Assembly (NCBI GenBank): GCA_963827905.1
Contig: CAWHCB010000007.1
Span: forward strand, 310,001-374,000
Reading direction: 5' to 3'
From: JACXTP01 sp963827905
GTDB taxonomy: Archaea > Thermoplasmatota > Thermoplasmata > Methanomassiliicoccales > UBA472
DNA: 64,000 bases
Under the pieces are notes generated by a model that worked only from the letters and a program-made list of their open reading frames with translations, did no database searches and had not been told where the DNA came from. Positions 47,842-56,800 of the stretch are shown one piece after another; positions within the stretch are counted from its first letter, which is position 1; every line of letters starts with the position of its first letter. The translations under genes were made by a program, and so were the position numbers.

Positions 47842-48724
47842 TCAGCGGTACTGGCCCTTCTCGCTCGCCATCTGCTCCAGGCGCCTGATGCGCTCCTGCA
47901 TGGGCGGGTGGGTGGACAGCATGCTGACGATGGCGCCCCCGCGGAACGGGTTCACGATGAACAGCGAGCTCGTCGAGGGGCTGGCATGACTGTTGTCCAT
48001 GGGGTATTGCTTCACGCCCGCGTCCAATTTCCGGAGCGCGCTGGCCAGCCAGAGCGGGCGGCCGCACAGCTCGGCGCCCTTGGCGTCCGCCTTGTACTCC
48101 CGGCTGCGGGATATCGCCAGCTGGACGAGCAGTGCTGCGATGGGCAACGTGACCGCCACCAGCAGTATGATGATCCAGTTGTCGCTCCGGTTGAACATGG
48201 AGCCCCAGAAGGCGATCCGAGCGGCGAAGGCCACCGCCCCGGCCACCGTGGCGGCGACGGTCATCACCAGCACATCGCGGTTCTTGACGTGGGCCAGCTC
48301 GTGGGCCAGCACGCCGGTGAGCTCATTGTCGTCCAGGGTGCGCAGCAGTCCCTCGGTCGCCGCCACCACCGCCTTCTTCGGCGTCCTGCCGGTGGCGAAG
48401 GCGTTGGGGTTCTGGGTGGGGACTATGGCCACCCGCGGCATGGGCAACTGCGCCCGCTGCGACAGGTCGCGCACGATGCGATGCATGCGCGGCGACTCCG
48501 CCTCGCTCACGACCTTGGCCCGGTACATCTTCAGGATGATGGTGTCGCTGAAGAAGTAAGAGACCACGTTGATCCCAACCGCGATTATGAAGAAAATGAA
48601 CATGGTCGCGGTCAACCCCAGACCGGGGAAGAGATGAACCTATGACCCAGCCGATCGCAACGAAGAGCAGGATCAGGACCGCGAACATCATCAGGACCTT
48701 CGTGTTCGCTATGAATGCTCCCAT
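47842..48724 (-). CDS. htpX: HtpX-like membrane zinc metalloprotease (frameshifted)
   Basis: The family opening MGAFIANTKVLMMFAVLILLFVAIGWVIGSSL is followed by a frame break near 48,640 (one extra T). The protein continues as FPGLGLTATMFIFFIIAVGI. The catalytic motif is GVLAHELAHVKNRD (HExxH), with further segments RAQLPMPRVAIVPTQNPNAFATG, SRSREYKADAKGAELCG (the third zinc ligand Glu) and LSTHPPMQERIRRLEQM. It has four predicted membrane helices and about 294 residues. It degrades damaged membrane proteins in known members. Confidence 0.92.
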
Positions 48725-48844
48725 TTATTTCACCGGGCCGATAATCCCGGCTCTTGCTATATAAGATTTTGACCTGGTCGTAGCGGAGGCCATGCGCCCC
48801 GAGGGGCTGGGCCCGATCATCCGAGTTCGGCCGCCATTGCAACG

Positions 48845-48853
48845 AATTTATAT
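48845..48853 (+). promoter_or_regulatory. TATA box of the epimerase gene
   Basis: AATTTATAT lies about 33-41 bases upstream of the start ATG 48886, giving a short leader that includes the CGGAGGC ribosome site. Confidence 0.5.
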
Positions 48854-48885
48854 GGCGGTGTGTTTCCGACAACGGAGGCATGGAA

Positions 48886-49843
48886 ATGAAGGTCGCTTTG
48901 ACCGGCGCCGCTGGTTTCATCGGAAGCACGCTCGCGGACCGGCTGCTGCAGGAAGGGCACCACGTGGTGGCCATCGACAACTTCGACGACTACTACTCGG
49001 GCAAGATGCGGTTCCTCGAACCGCACCTGGGCAAGGGATCGTTCGAGCTGCACCGCTCCAGCATCCTGGACCAGGCGGAGATGGCCCGGTTGTTCCAAGG
49101 CGTGGAGGTCGTCTACCATCTGGCGGCGCAGGCCGGGGTGCGCATCTCCGTCAAGGACCCGATGCGCTCGCACCAGGCCAACGCCACCGGTACGCTCAGC
49201 GTGCTGCTGGCGGCCAAGGAGGCGGGGGTGAGGCGGGTGGTCAGCTCCTCGTCGTCATCGGTCTATGGCAACGCCCGCAAACTTCCAGTGTCCGAGTCCG
49301 ACCAGGCCGTTCCGGTCTCGCCTTATGCGGCCAGCAAGCTCTCCGCCGAGATGTACTGCCGCCTGTTCTACGAGCTGTACGGCCTGCAGAGCGTCTCCCT
49401 CCGTTACTTCACCGTGTACGGCCCAAGGCAGCGCCCGGACATGGCCATACGCATTTTCACCGACCGGGCGCTCAAGGGCCTGAGGCCGCAGATCTTCGGG
49501 GATGGGGAGCAGACCCGCGATTTCACCTACGTCGATGACGTGGTGGACGCGGTCTACCGTTGCGGTTCGTGCCCAGACCCGAAGGGAGAGCCCCTGAACA
49601 TCTGCTCCGGGCGGACCGTCACCGTGAACCATGTGGTCAGCGAGATACTCAAGGCCACCCGGCGCACCGACCTGAAGCCCGAATACCTAGGCACCCAGCA
49701 GGGCGATGTCGACCACACCTGGGGCGATAACCGCAAGGCCCGGGAGCTTCTCGGATGGCAACCCAAGGGTCACCATCGAGGAGGGCATCGCCCGGTTCGT
49801 ATCCTGGTATGAAGAAAAGCGCGAGCTGCACGCGGAAATGTAA
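48886..49843 (+). CDS. NAD-dependent sugar-nucleotide epimerase/dehydratase (3' frameshift)
   Basis: This extended short-chain dehydrogenase is of the GalE/UDP-glucose-4-epimerase type, making activated sugars for surface glycans. The N-terminal dinucleotide-binding GAAGFIGSTLADRLL is clear. The catalytic SPYAASK (YxxxK), SSSSSVYGN, YFTVYGPRQRPDMAI, GDGEQTRDFTYVDDVVDAV and NICSGRTVTVNHV follow. One extra base near 49,770 breaks the frame; the corrected end is IEEGIARFVSWYEEKR...EM with stop at 49,841. About 319 residues. ATG 48886 is preferred to ATG 48880 because GGAGG then has normal spacing. Confidence 0.92.
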
Positions 49844-49871
49844 GAAGGGAAAGGGGTTTGTCTGTGGGGGT

Positions 49872-50516
49872 TCAGCCCGTCACATAGACGACGTTGCGGC
49901 CCCGTTGCTCCGCCCGGAGCCGGCCGTTGTCCACCATGTCCTTGATCAGGTCGCCCAGCTCGTCCGGGTCCAGGCCTGAGCCCTCGGAAAGGTCGTGGAA
50001 TGTCACCCCGCCTTCGCGCCCGAACATGGTGGTGATGTTGGCCAGCTTCCGTTCCTCGGCCTCGCGGATCTCGCGTTCCCGCTCCTCTTGGGCGCGCTTC
50101 TCCTCGGCCTCGCGGATCTCCTTCTCGCGGGCGGCCATCAACTGCTCCACCTTGTGCTTGAACTGAGAGTTGGCCTCGTGCTTGAACTTGGTCGGGTCGG
50201 TCTCCAGCAATGCGCTGAGCTGCTCGACGTTAAGGCCCGCCTCCGCCCACCCTTTCATGCCTTCGCTGGCCCTGACCTGCAGGACCCCTTCGGCGTCGGC
50301 CGGCGCGCTCAGGCTGGGGATGTAGCGGACCTCCATGCCCCTCAATGAAGAATGGAGCGCCGCCATCTTCTGGTCCAGCTCCGCTTCGTCGGAGACCTCG
50401 CCCTCGAACAATGGCTGTCCCTTGACCTTATGGAAGCTTTCTTCCCTCATGATCTTGGTCACATCGGCCGGAGGTCGGCCCTCGCTGGAATAGATGACGC
50501 GTATGTAAGCCTTCAT
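49872..50516 (-). CDS. Uncharacterised protein with coiled coil and C-terminal winged-helix-like domain
   Basis: The 214-residue protein starts MKAYIRVIYSSEGRPPADVT. It has a small alpha/beta N-terminal part, a strongly charged helix (EKEIREAEEKRAQEERERE) at about residues 130-155, and a C-terminal region (VTFHDLSEGSGLDPDELGDL, NGRLRAEQRGRNVVYV) that looks like a winged helix. No family is recognised. It is unbroken. ATG 50516 is taken over an upstream in-frame TTG (50531). It is divergent from priS. Confidence 0.65.
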   Translation of the reverse strand: MKAYIRVIYSSEGRPPADVTKIMREESFHKVKGQPLFEGEVSDEAELDQKMAALHSSLRGMEVRYIPSLSAPADAEGVLQVRASEGMKGWAEAGLNVEQLSALLETDPTKFKHEANSQFKHKVEQLMAAREKEIREAEEKRAQEEREREIREAEERKLANITTMFGREGGVTFHDLSEGSGLDPDELGDLIKDMVDNGRLRAEQRGRNVVYVTG

Positions 50517-50631
50517 CTTGCTCACTACCAAACAAATCCCGGAAGGGGAATTAAAAGGGTGCGAGCAGAATCGGGGTTTTGATAATGAGGGCGGAAAAAG
50601 AGATTATGGGCCATGCCATATACCGCCCGAC

Positions 50632-51835
50632 ATGACGCCAGAACAGGAGTATGCCATGCGGTGGTTCCGGGACTATTACTCCAGGAGCGCCATGCCGGCC
50701 CCGTTCGACTTCACTGGTCGGGAGTTCGGCTTCATGTTCTTCGACAAGGACTTCGTGAGGAGGCATGTGGGCTTTAGGTCGCCGGAGGACCTGGGCCGCT
50801 ATCTGGTCTCCCAGGTGCCGATGCACGTCTATTACTCCTCGGCCCATTACGAGAACCCCTCCGCGCCGAAGATGGAGCAGAAGGGCTGGCGCGGCGCCGA
50901 CCTGGTCTTCGACCTGGACGCGGACCACATCCCCGGGGCGGACAAGATGACCTATGAGGAGATGCTCTATGTGGTGAAGCAGGACATGATCCGCCTTTTG
51001 GACGATTTCCTCCTGGGCGACCTGGGGTTCGCCGAGGAAGAGGTGCGCATCACCTTCTCCGGGGGCCGGGGGTACCATGCCCATGTGCAGTCGGACCGGG
51101 TGCAGAGGCTGGGCTCGCATGAGCGCAGCGAGGTGGTGGACTTCGTCTCCGGCACGGACCTGGACTTCGAGTGGATCTTCAAGGAGCGCTCCTCCATGAA
51201 GAAGGAGTACAAGACCGTGACCAAGGTGGAGATGTCGACCCTCATCCCGCCAGAGGGGTCTGGGGGATGGAAGGGCAAGGTGCGGAAGCGCCTCTCCGAG
51301 CTGATGAGCGAGGTGGGGGCCCTTGATTTCGAGGAGGCCAGAGCAGAAGTATCCGGCCTTCGCCAAGTTGAACGACAGACAGTACTTCTTCCTGCAACAG
51401 GCGCTTGGTGCGGACCGCTCCGGCAAGAACGGCAGGCAGCTCATCCTGGAGAACAACAGTCTGGAGTACATCACCGATGCCAAAGGCAAGGAGGCTTTGC
51501 TGCAATGCGTGAGGGACACGGTCCGGGTCGGAGCGGCGGCCCAGGTGGACGAGCCGGTGACCAGGGACATAAAGCGCCTGATACGGTTGCCCGGGTCGTT
51601 GCATGGCAAGACCGGAATGAGGGTGATATCCATGAGCAGGGACGACCTCACCGGTTTCGACCCGTTGCGGGACGCCTTCCCTTCGATCTTCCCTGAGACG
51701 CCTCAGAAGGTGGAGGTGCGTTCCCGTGTCGACCTCAAGCTCAAGGGGCAGCGCGTGTACGGGGAAGGGGTCATCGAGGTCCCCACCTTCGCCGCCATCT
51801 TCCTCGCGTTGCGTTATAAGGCGCGAATAATCTGA
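50632..51835 (+). CDS. priS: DNA primase small (catalytic) subunit PriS (frameshifted)
   Basis: PriS makes RNA/DNA primers together with PriL. The catalytic aspartates are in DLVFDLDADHIPG, the SGGRGYHAHV motif follows, and MRWFRDYYSRS with FGFMFFDKDFVRRHVGF marks the N-terminus. After one extra base near 51,343 the protein continues KYPAFAKLNDRQYFFLQQAL, VDEPVTRDIKRLIRLPGSLHGKTGM (the conserved C-terminal Arg/His segment) and ends RYKARII. About 401 residues. The zinc knuckle found between DxD and SGGRG in Pyrococcus PriS is missing here: no cysteines are present in that stretch. PriL is not in the window. Confidence 0.93.
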
Positions 51836-51899
51836 ACGCGCCATTTGGACAGTAAGTTATATTAAACAAAATGTATATTTTTCTCGGGATGGGGTCGGG

Positions 51900-52754
51900 A
51901 TGAAAAGGACCAGACAGGAGATGGAAGGAGGTTACCGGCTGGACAGCATACGCCGGGTGAAGAAGTATCTCTACATAGCGCAGGCGGCGATCCTGGTCTT
52001 CTTCGCACTGTTCCTGATGTGGACCAATGGGAACATCTCGGTCTTCCCGTTCCTGATCGACCTGCCGCTCCTCTTGTTGTTCATTCTCATCCTGTTCCTG
52101 ATAATCAACATCGAGAGCTTCGTGTTCTTGCGCATGGAGCTGCGCTACATCAAGAGCCACAGCACCAAGTATTTCATGACCAGGAGCTCGATCCGTCGCA
52201 GTCTGGTGATAATTATCGTGGCGGGCATCGCCTTCGCGGTGTTCTTCACCCCCTATGCCAACGACGCGGTGAAGGACGCGGTCAGCGTTCGGGGCGACCT
52301 GCTGGTGACGTCGGACTCGGTGCCTGCCGGGGTCTCCTTCATGTGCAGCGACCCGACCATGCTGGTCCAGGCCAGCAAGGTCTCGGTGAGCTCGGAGGGG
52401 GCGGTGGTGCTGGCCTTCTTGGTGACCGAAGAGAACTATCAGAAGTACGCCCCCCAGGGAAGGGAGGCGCTGGCCATGCATCGCATCAACGTCAACGCTG
52501 TCGATTACACCGCCGATCCCGACCTGTCGTTCAAGCTTTCGGGATTGGAGTATGGGAAGTACTACCTGGTGCTCTATCAGGAAGAGCCGGGCCCGGAGAC
52601 CACGGCCAACGTGGATGTGGAGATAGGGATAGCGCCGAGCATGATGGCCTACATGCCGATCTTGGCGGTGGCGTTCATGATCGCCAACTTTGTCTGGCTG
52701 ATCTACATCCGCCCGCTCAACACCACGCTGCGCCGCCGCGCCATCTACTCGTGA
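51900..52754 (+). CDS. Four-helix membrane protein with extracytosolic domain
   Basis: The 284-residue protein has membrane helices at about residues 24-44 (IAQAAILVFFALFLMW), 50-70 (FLIDLPLLLLFILILFLIIN), 101-121 (SLVIIIVAGIAFAVFFTPY) and 252-274 (MAYMPILAVAFMIANFVWLI). Between the third and fourth is a beta-rich domain of about 130 residues with no recognised family. It is unbroken. A TATA-like TATATTAAAC lies about 40 bases upstream. It overlaps the convergent radical SAM gene by 10 bases. Confidence 0.65.
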   Translation: MKRTRQEMEGGYRLDSIRRVKKYLYIAQAAILVFFALFLMWTNGNISVFPFLIDLPLLLLFILILFLIINIESFVFLRMELRYIKSHSTKYFMTRSSIRRSLVIIIVAGIAFAVFFTPYANDAVKDAVSVRGDLLVTSDSVPAGVSFMCSDPTMLVQASKVSVSSEGAVVLAFLVTEENYQKYAPQGREALAMHRINVNAVDYTADPDLSFKLSGLEYGKYYLVLYQEEPGPETTANVDVEIGIAPSMMAYMPILAVAFMIANFVWLIYIRPLNTTLRRRAIYS

Positions 52755-53587
52755 AGGGCGCAGCAGAGGCCGGACCGGACCACCTCATATCCCTCTAGCT
52801 CCAGCCTTCTCAACGTCTCCGCGGCGGGCGAGGCCAGCCCGGCCACCCCGAGACGGACCGCCTCGATCTCCAGCTCCACGTTGCCTCGCGGCCGCATGCA
52901 GCCCAGGAGCACTGGGCAGCCCAACGTCTCGGTGGCATGGCGCACCACCCTGAGGAAACTGTCCGCAGACGCGTTTTTCGTCCTCCTCATCGGAGCGTCG
53001 GGGGCGGGAAGGCGCCAGAGGAGGACGAGCGCCGCGATGGGGAACCCACTGACCAGGTCGACGCTGGCCAGCTCCCCCTCGATGTCGTCGCCCCTAAGTC
53101 CGACGCAGATGTGGGGCACCACCCTCCCCGCCCGGGCGGAGAATAGGGCGGAGAGCGTTTCCTGGTAGGCCTCCGGTCCGACCTTGAGGTGCAGGACGTC
53201 GCTGATGACGTTTTTGTCCTGGACGATGTCGACCGAATAGCATTCCGCCCCGGTGCCCGTCAGCCGCTGGGCGTCCTCGGCATCGAGAAGGCCGGTGTGG
53301 AGGTTGAGGCGCAGGCCGAGATGACGAACCGACCTGACCTCCTCTAATCGCTCCAGGATCGGAAGTTTGCCCTGTCGGTCGCATCCCCCGCTCAGCAGGA
53401 TGCCGACGGCGCCCGCCTCCTTGAGCGCGGCGGCGACCGCCGGAAGAGAGCCCGGGCGGGAGGCGTCGGTCATGGCGCGAAGGTAGTGGCCACGGCAGTG
53501 GTCGCACTGCAGCTCGCACCTCGACCCGGTCATGGATATGGCGGGGAAGGCCCTGCCAGGCTGGTATGCGACGACCCTCTTGCCCAT
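52745..53587 (-). CDS. Radical SAM protein (COG1856-like)
   Basis: The 280-residue protein has the radical SAM cluster motif CELQCDHC (CX3CX2C) within FPAISMTGSRCELQCDHCRG. GILLSGGCDRQGKLPI (the GGE-like strand), LRLNLHTGLLDAEDAQRLTG and SVDIVQDKNVISDVLHL follow, with VVPHICVGLRGDDIEGE and PVLLGCMRPRG towards the end. This matches the biotin-synthase-like COG1856 proteins. From memory, a member of that group was shown in Thermococcus to act as one half of a split lipoate synthase (LipS2); whether this one does so is not shown. It is unbroken. ATG 53587 is used. Confidence 0.78.
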   Translation of the reverse strand: MGKRVVAYQPGRAFPAISMTGSRCELQCDHCRGHYLRAMTDASRPGSLPAVAAALKEAGAVGILLSGGCDRQGKLPILERLEEVRSVRHLGLRLNLHTGLLDAEDAQRLTGTGAECYSVDIVQDKNVISDVLHLKVGPEAYQETLSALFSARAGRVVPHICVGLRGDDIEGELASVDLVSGFPIAALVLLWRLPAPDAPMRRTKNASADSFLRVVRHATETLGCPVLLGCMRPRGNVELEIEAVRLGVAGLASPAAETLRRLELEGYEVVRSGLCCALHE

Positions 53588-53658
53588 GCTTCGCTGTATA
53601 TATTGAGGGACCAAAAGATTTATTGCATGAACCGCTTTCCTCGGGCAAGGCGAGACTC

Positions 53659-53904
53659 ATGAAGGCTTACAAGGCCGTTGGCTCATTCACGATCAGCAAG
53701 CAGAACTACATGAAGCGCGAGCAGCCCTTCAACATCGAGGTGGCGGCGAAGGACGAGGCCGATGCCGCGCACACGGTCATCTCCACCATCGGTTCCAGGC
53801 ACAGCGTGACCAGGAAATATGTCACCGTCAAGGAGATCGTTCCGTTGAAGGCCGACGAGATCACCGACCCGGTGGTCAAGAGGCTCGTCGGTGGTGCGCA
53901 ATGA
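53659..53904 (+). CDS. rpl18a: 50S ribosomal protein LX (L18Ae/L20e family)
   Basis: The 81-residue protein reads MKAYKAVGSFTISKQNYMKR, QPFNIEVAAKDEADAAHTVI and STIGSRHSVTRKYVTVKEIV, which matches archaeal LX. It heads the conserved archaeal order LX - prefoldin alpha - ftsY. Its TGA overlaps the prefoldin ATG (ATGA). It is unbroken. The spacer to the divergent radical SAM gene holds AT-rich boxes that could serve both directions. Confidence 0.93.
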   Translation: MKAYKAVGSFTISKQNYMKREQPFNIEVAAKDEADAAHTVISTIGSRHSVTRKYVTVKEIVPLKADEITDPVVKRLVGGAQ

Positions 53905-54329
53905 AGGAGCAGGAGCTCAGACAGGCCCTGGGGGCCATGGAGGTCTACAAGGCCCAGCTGGAGGGCATCGGGGAGCAGCAACAGCTCATCCAGATGTCCA
54001 TCGAGGAGCTCACCCGGGCCAAGGTCACCCTGACCGACTTCATCAAGTCCGAGGTGGGCGACGATGTGCTCATCCCCGTGGGCAGCGCCTCCTTCGTCAA
54101 GGCCAAGGTCTCTGACAACAAGAACGCGCTCATCGGCGTGGGCACCGGGATCACCATGGAGAAGCCCATCGAGGATGCGATGATGCTCATCGAGAAGCGC
54201 CTGCAGGAGATGCTGGACGCCGGGAAGAAGCTGCACGAGAGCCGGCAGATCATCGAGATGAAGGCGTCCCAGCTCAACCAGGTGCTCGAGGCCGAGTACC
54301 AGCGCATGGGCGGCGCGCCCGCCCCGTGA
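53901..54329 (+). CDS. pfdA: Prefoldin alpha subunit
   Basis: The 142-residue protein has two long coiled-coil helices flanking a beta-hairpin region (VLIPVGSASFVKAKVSDNKN, ALIGVGTGITMEKPIEDAMM). This is the prefoldin alpha pattern. It assembles with prefoldin beta into a jellyfish-shaped chaperone that hands unfolded proteins to the thermosome. It is unbroken, of normal length, and lies 11 bases before ftsY. Confidence 0.93.
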   Translation: MKEQELRQALGAMEVYKAQLEGIGEQQQLIQMSIEELTRAKVTLTDFIKSEVGDDVLIPVGSASFVKAKVSDNKNALIGVGTGITMEKPIEDAMMLIEKRLQEMLDAGKKLHESRQIIEMKASQLNQVLEAEYQRMGGAPAP

Positions 54330-54340
54330 GGTCCTTTTAG

Positions 54341-55283
54341 ATGTTCGATTCGCTCAAGCGCATCTTCGGCCGCAAGCCCAAGGAGGCTGAGGCACCGGTC
54401 AATCTCGAGGAGGCGGTGGGCGACAGTGGGAAGAAGATCGCGGAGGACGAACTCGACGAACTTTTATGGAACGTCGAGCTCGGCCTGCTCGAGGCCGACG
54501 TGGCGCTGCCGGTCATCGAGGAGATAAAGGCCCAGGTGAAGGCCGACCTTCTGGGCAAGCGCTTTGACAAGAAGTATCAGGCTCGAGGACGTGGTCCTTT
54601 TGGCGTTGAGGGACGCTGTGTCGAAGACCCTGGCGGGAAGCGCCTTCGACTTCGATGACTACGTGGCCAAGCATGAGAAGCCCGTGGTGGTCATGTTCGT
54701 CGGGATAAATGGGACCGGCAAGACCACGGCCATCGCCAAGCTGGTGAACCGGCTGCAGAAGAACGGGACCACCACGGTGCTGGCGGCCTCGGACACCTTC
54801 CGCGCCGGCGCCATCGAGCAGATATCCATCCATGGCGACCGACTCAACACCAAGGTCATCAAGCATCAGTCAGGTGCCGACCCGGCGGCCGTCGCGTACG
54901 ACGCGGTGGACCATGCCAAGGCGCGCAAGCGCGACGTGGTCCTGGTCGATACCGCCGGTCGCATGCAGACCAACTCCAACCTCATGGACGAGATGAAGAA
55001 GATAAAGCGCGTCGTCAAGCCGCACCTCACCATCTTCGTCGGCGACTCGCTCGCCGGCAACGATGCCATCGAGCAGGCCCGCACCTTCGACAAGGAGGTG
55101 GGCATCGATGCGGTCATCCTCACCAAGATCGACGCTGACGCCAAGGGCGGGGCGGCGCTCAGCATCGCCTACACCATCAAGAAGCCCATCGCCTTTTTGA
55201 GCACGGGACAGGGCTACGAGGACATCATCAAGTATGAGCCTGGATGGATGGTGGCGCGCCTCTTCGCGGACGTCGAGGCGTAA
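54341..55283 (+). CDS. ftsY: Signal recognition particle receptor FtsY (frameshifted)
   Basis: FtsY is the membrane-associated GTPase that receives SRP-ribosome complexes. The N-terminal NG-domain helices begin MFDSLKRIFGRKPKEAEAPV. After one extra G near 54,582 (CAGGCTCGAG) the frame resumes. The G1 loop GINGTGKTTAIAKL, the insertion-box ASDTFRAGAIEQISIH, the G3 DTAGRMQTN, VGDSLAGNDA, G4 TKIDADAKGG and FLSTGQGYEDIIKYEPGW follow. About 314 residues, as expected for archaeal FtsY, which has a short acidic N-terminus. Confidence 0.95.
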
Positions 55284-55293
55284 AAATATTCCT

Positions 55294-56541
55294 TCAGGTG
55301 AACTGGCCCGGATAGCATAGCGTGGCCATGACCATGGCGAACACCTTGGCATCGGCCAACAGGTTCTCCACCTTGCAGTACTCGTTGGGCGAGTGCATGA
55401 CCTCGTCGATGGTCGACCAGGCATAGGCCTCCATCCCCGCCAGGCGGAAGAAGTTGGCGCATGTGCCTCCACCCACCCCCCCGGCCTTGGGCTCGAAGCC
55501 CCTCAGCTTCTTGACCGACTCCGCCAAGGCCTTGAAGCCTAGGCTGTCGGTGCTTGATGGCTTGCCGCTGCGGGTGAGCTGGGCGATCTCGATCTCGATC
55601 TTCGCCCCGGTCTTGTCCTCGAACAGGTCCGCGATCCAGCGCATGGTCTTCATGATCTCGTCCGGATCGTAGTCGGGGAGGATCCTGAAGTCCAGGTAGA
55701 ACACGTCCTCCCCGGGTATGGTGTTTATGTTGGCGACGTTCAGAAGGTGCTTCGTCGGCTCGTAGGTCGAGACCGGCGGGTCGTAGAGGGCGTTGTTCTT
55801 GCCGTACTTCCGGTCCATGTAATCGACGATGAACGCCACCAGCTCCGAACCCACCTTCATGGCGTTCAGGCCCTTGTTGGGCGTGGAGGCGTGGGTCTGC
55901 TTGCCGTGCACATTGACCTTGAGCCACATGATGGTCTTCTCGGCCACCTCGATTATCGAGCCGTCCGGCGCCCCGAAGTCTGGGACGTAGATGATGTCCC
56001 CTTTCTTGAAGACGTTCTCTTGGAGCAGGAACTTGATGCCCTTGTCCGAGCCCATCTCCTCGTCCGCCACCACCACTATGCCCAGGCCCAGCTCCGGCCC
56101 GGTGGCGACGTCGTTGATGAGCTTGGCGGCGAAGATAGATGCTATCAGGGCCTGTCCGTTGTCCTCGGTGCCCAGGCCGTAGAGCTTGCCGTCGATGAGG
56201 CGCGGCGAGAACGGCGGGTAGGTCCAGGCCTTGAGGTCGCCCGGCGGGACGGTGTCCATGTGCACCACGAACCAGACCATCTGGTCGGACTTGCCCTTCT
56301 TCCTGGCCACGATGTTGGGGCGGGACTTGAGCTTGACCCTCTCGTCAAGGATCTCCATGACCTCGACCTCGTCGAAGCCACAGCGGTCCAGCATGTCCTT
56401 TATCATACGGGAGCGGGCGAACTCGCCGTCCCCTCCGTTCTCAGGGCCGATGGCCGGCACCCTGACGATCTCTCCCAGGGCCTGTACCATCTCTTCCTTG
56501 TGAAATTCCAGCGAGGCTAACCGCTCCTCCATGCTTGGCAT
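55294..56541 (-). CDS. M20-family metallopeptidase / deacylase (ArgE/DapE type)
   Basis: The 415-residue protein is unbroken. It contains the M20 metal sites VWFVVHMDTVPPGD (His, Asp), LYGLGTEDNGQALIAS (bridging Asp), VVADEEMGSDKG (catalytic Glu pair) and the C-terminal AWSTIDEVMHSPNEYC (His). The dimerisation domain includes VNVHGKQTHASTPNKGLNAM. The family hydrolyses N-acyl amino acids or short peptides; the exact substrate cannot be told. It is convergent with ftsY, the stops being 10 bases apart. Confidence 0.9.
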   Translation of the reverse strand: MPSMEERLASLEFHKEEMVQALGEIVRVPAIGPENGGDGEFARSRMIKDMLDRCGFDEVEVMEILDERVKLKSRPNIVARKKGKSDQMVWFVVHMDTVPPGDLKAWTYPPFSPRLIDGKLYGLGTEDNGQALIASIFAAKLINDVATGPELGLGIVVVADEEMGSDKGIKFLLQENVFKKGDIIYVPDFGAPDGSIIEVAEKTIMWLKVNVHGKQTHASTPNKGLNAMKVGSELVAFIVDYMDRKYGKNNALYDPPVSTYEPTKHLLNVANINTIPGEDVFYLDFRILPDYDPDEIMKTMRWIADLFEDKTGAKIEIEIAQLTRSGKPSSTDSLGFKALAESVKKLRGFEPKAGGVGGGTCANFFRLAGMEAYAWSTIDEVMHSPNEYCKVENLLADAKVFAMVMATLCYPGQFT

Positions 56542-56695
56542 GATTATCCCTGCGGTCCATTGGGTTTTGGGGTATTAATTCCTTGTTGGCTGAGTATCGT
56601 TACAAGGATTGATAAATCGGGTTGCTGGCTCGATTATCGAACGTGAGATAGGGCACCTTTTTATCAGGAGATGCCGTTCACCGTCCCGGTGAGCT

Positions 56696-56797
56696 ATGGA
56701 GATCGAGACCGTCGCCTTGATCCTTATGACCGTCATGGGTCTGGCCATCGCGGCCGGCCTGGTCTGGATCCTCTTGAAGGGAAAGAAAAGGGTTTGA
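56696..56797 (+). CDS. 33-residue single-helix membrane microprotein
   Basis: A short frame encodes MEIETVALILMTVMGLAIAA followed by GLVWILLKGKKRV and TGA. One hydrophobic helix is flanked by acidic and basic ends, giving an ordinary N-out orientation. GGTGA stands just before the ATG, and a TATA-like TTTTTATC lies about 35-40 bases upstream. It is divergent from the M20 peptidase and convergent with the thiolase, in a spacer with no other gene. No family is recognised. Confidence 0.5.
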   Translation: MEIETVALILMTVMGLAIAAGLVWILLKGKKRV

Positions 56798-56800
56798 GGC

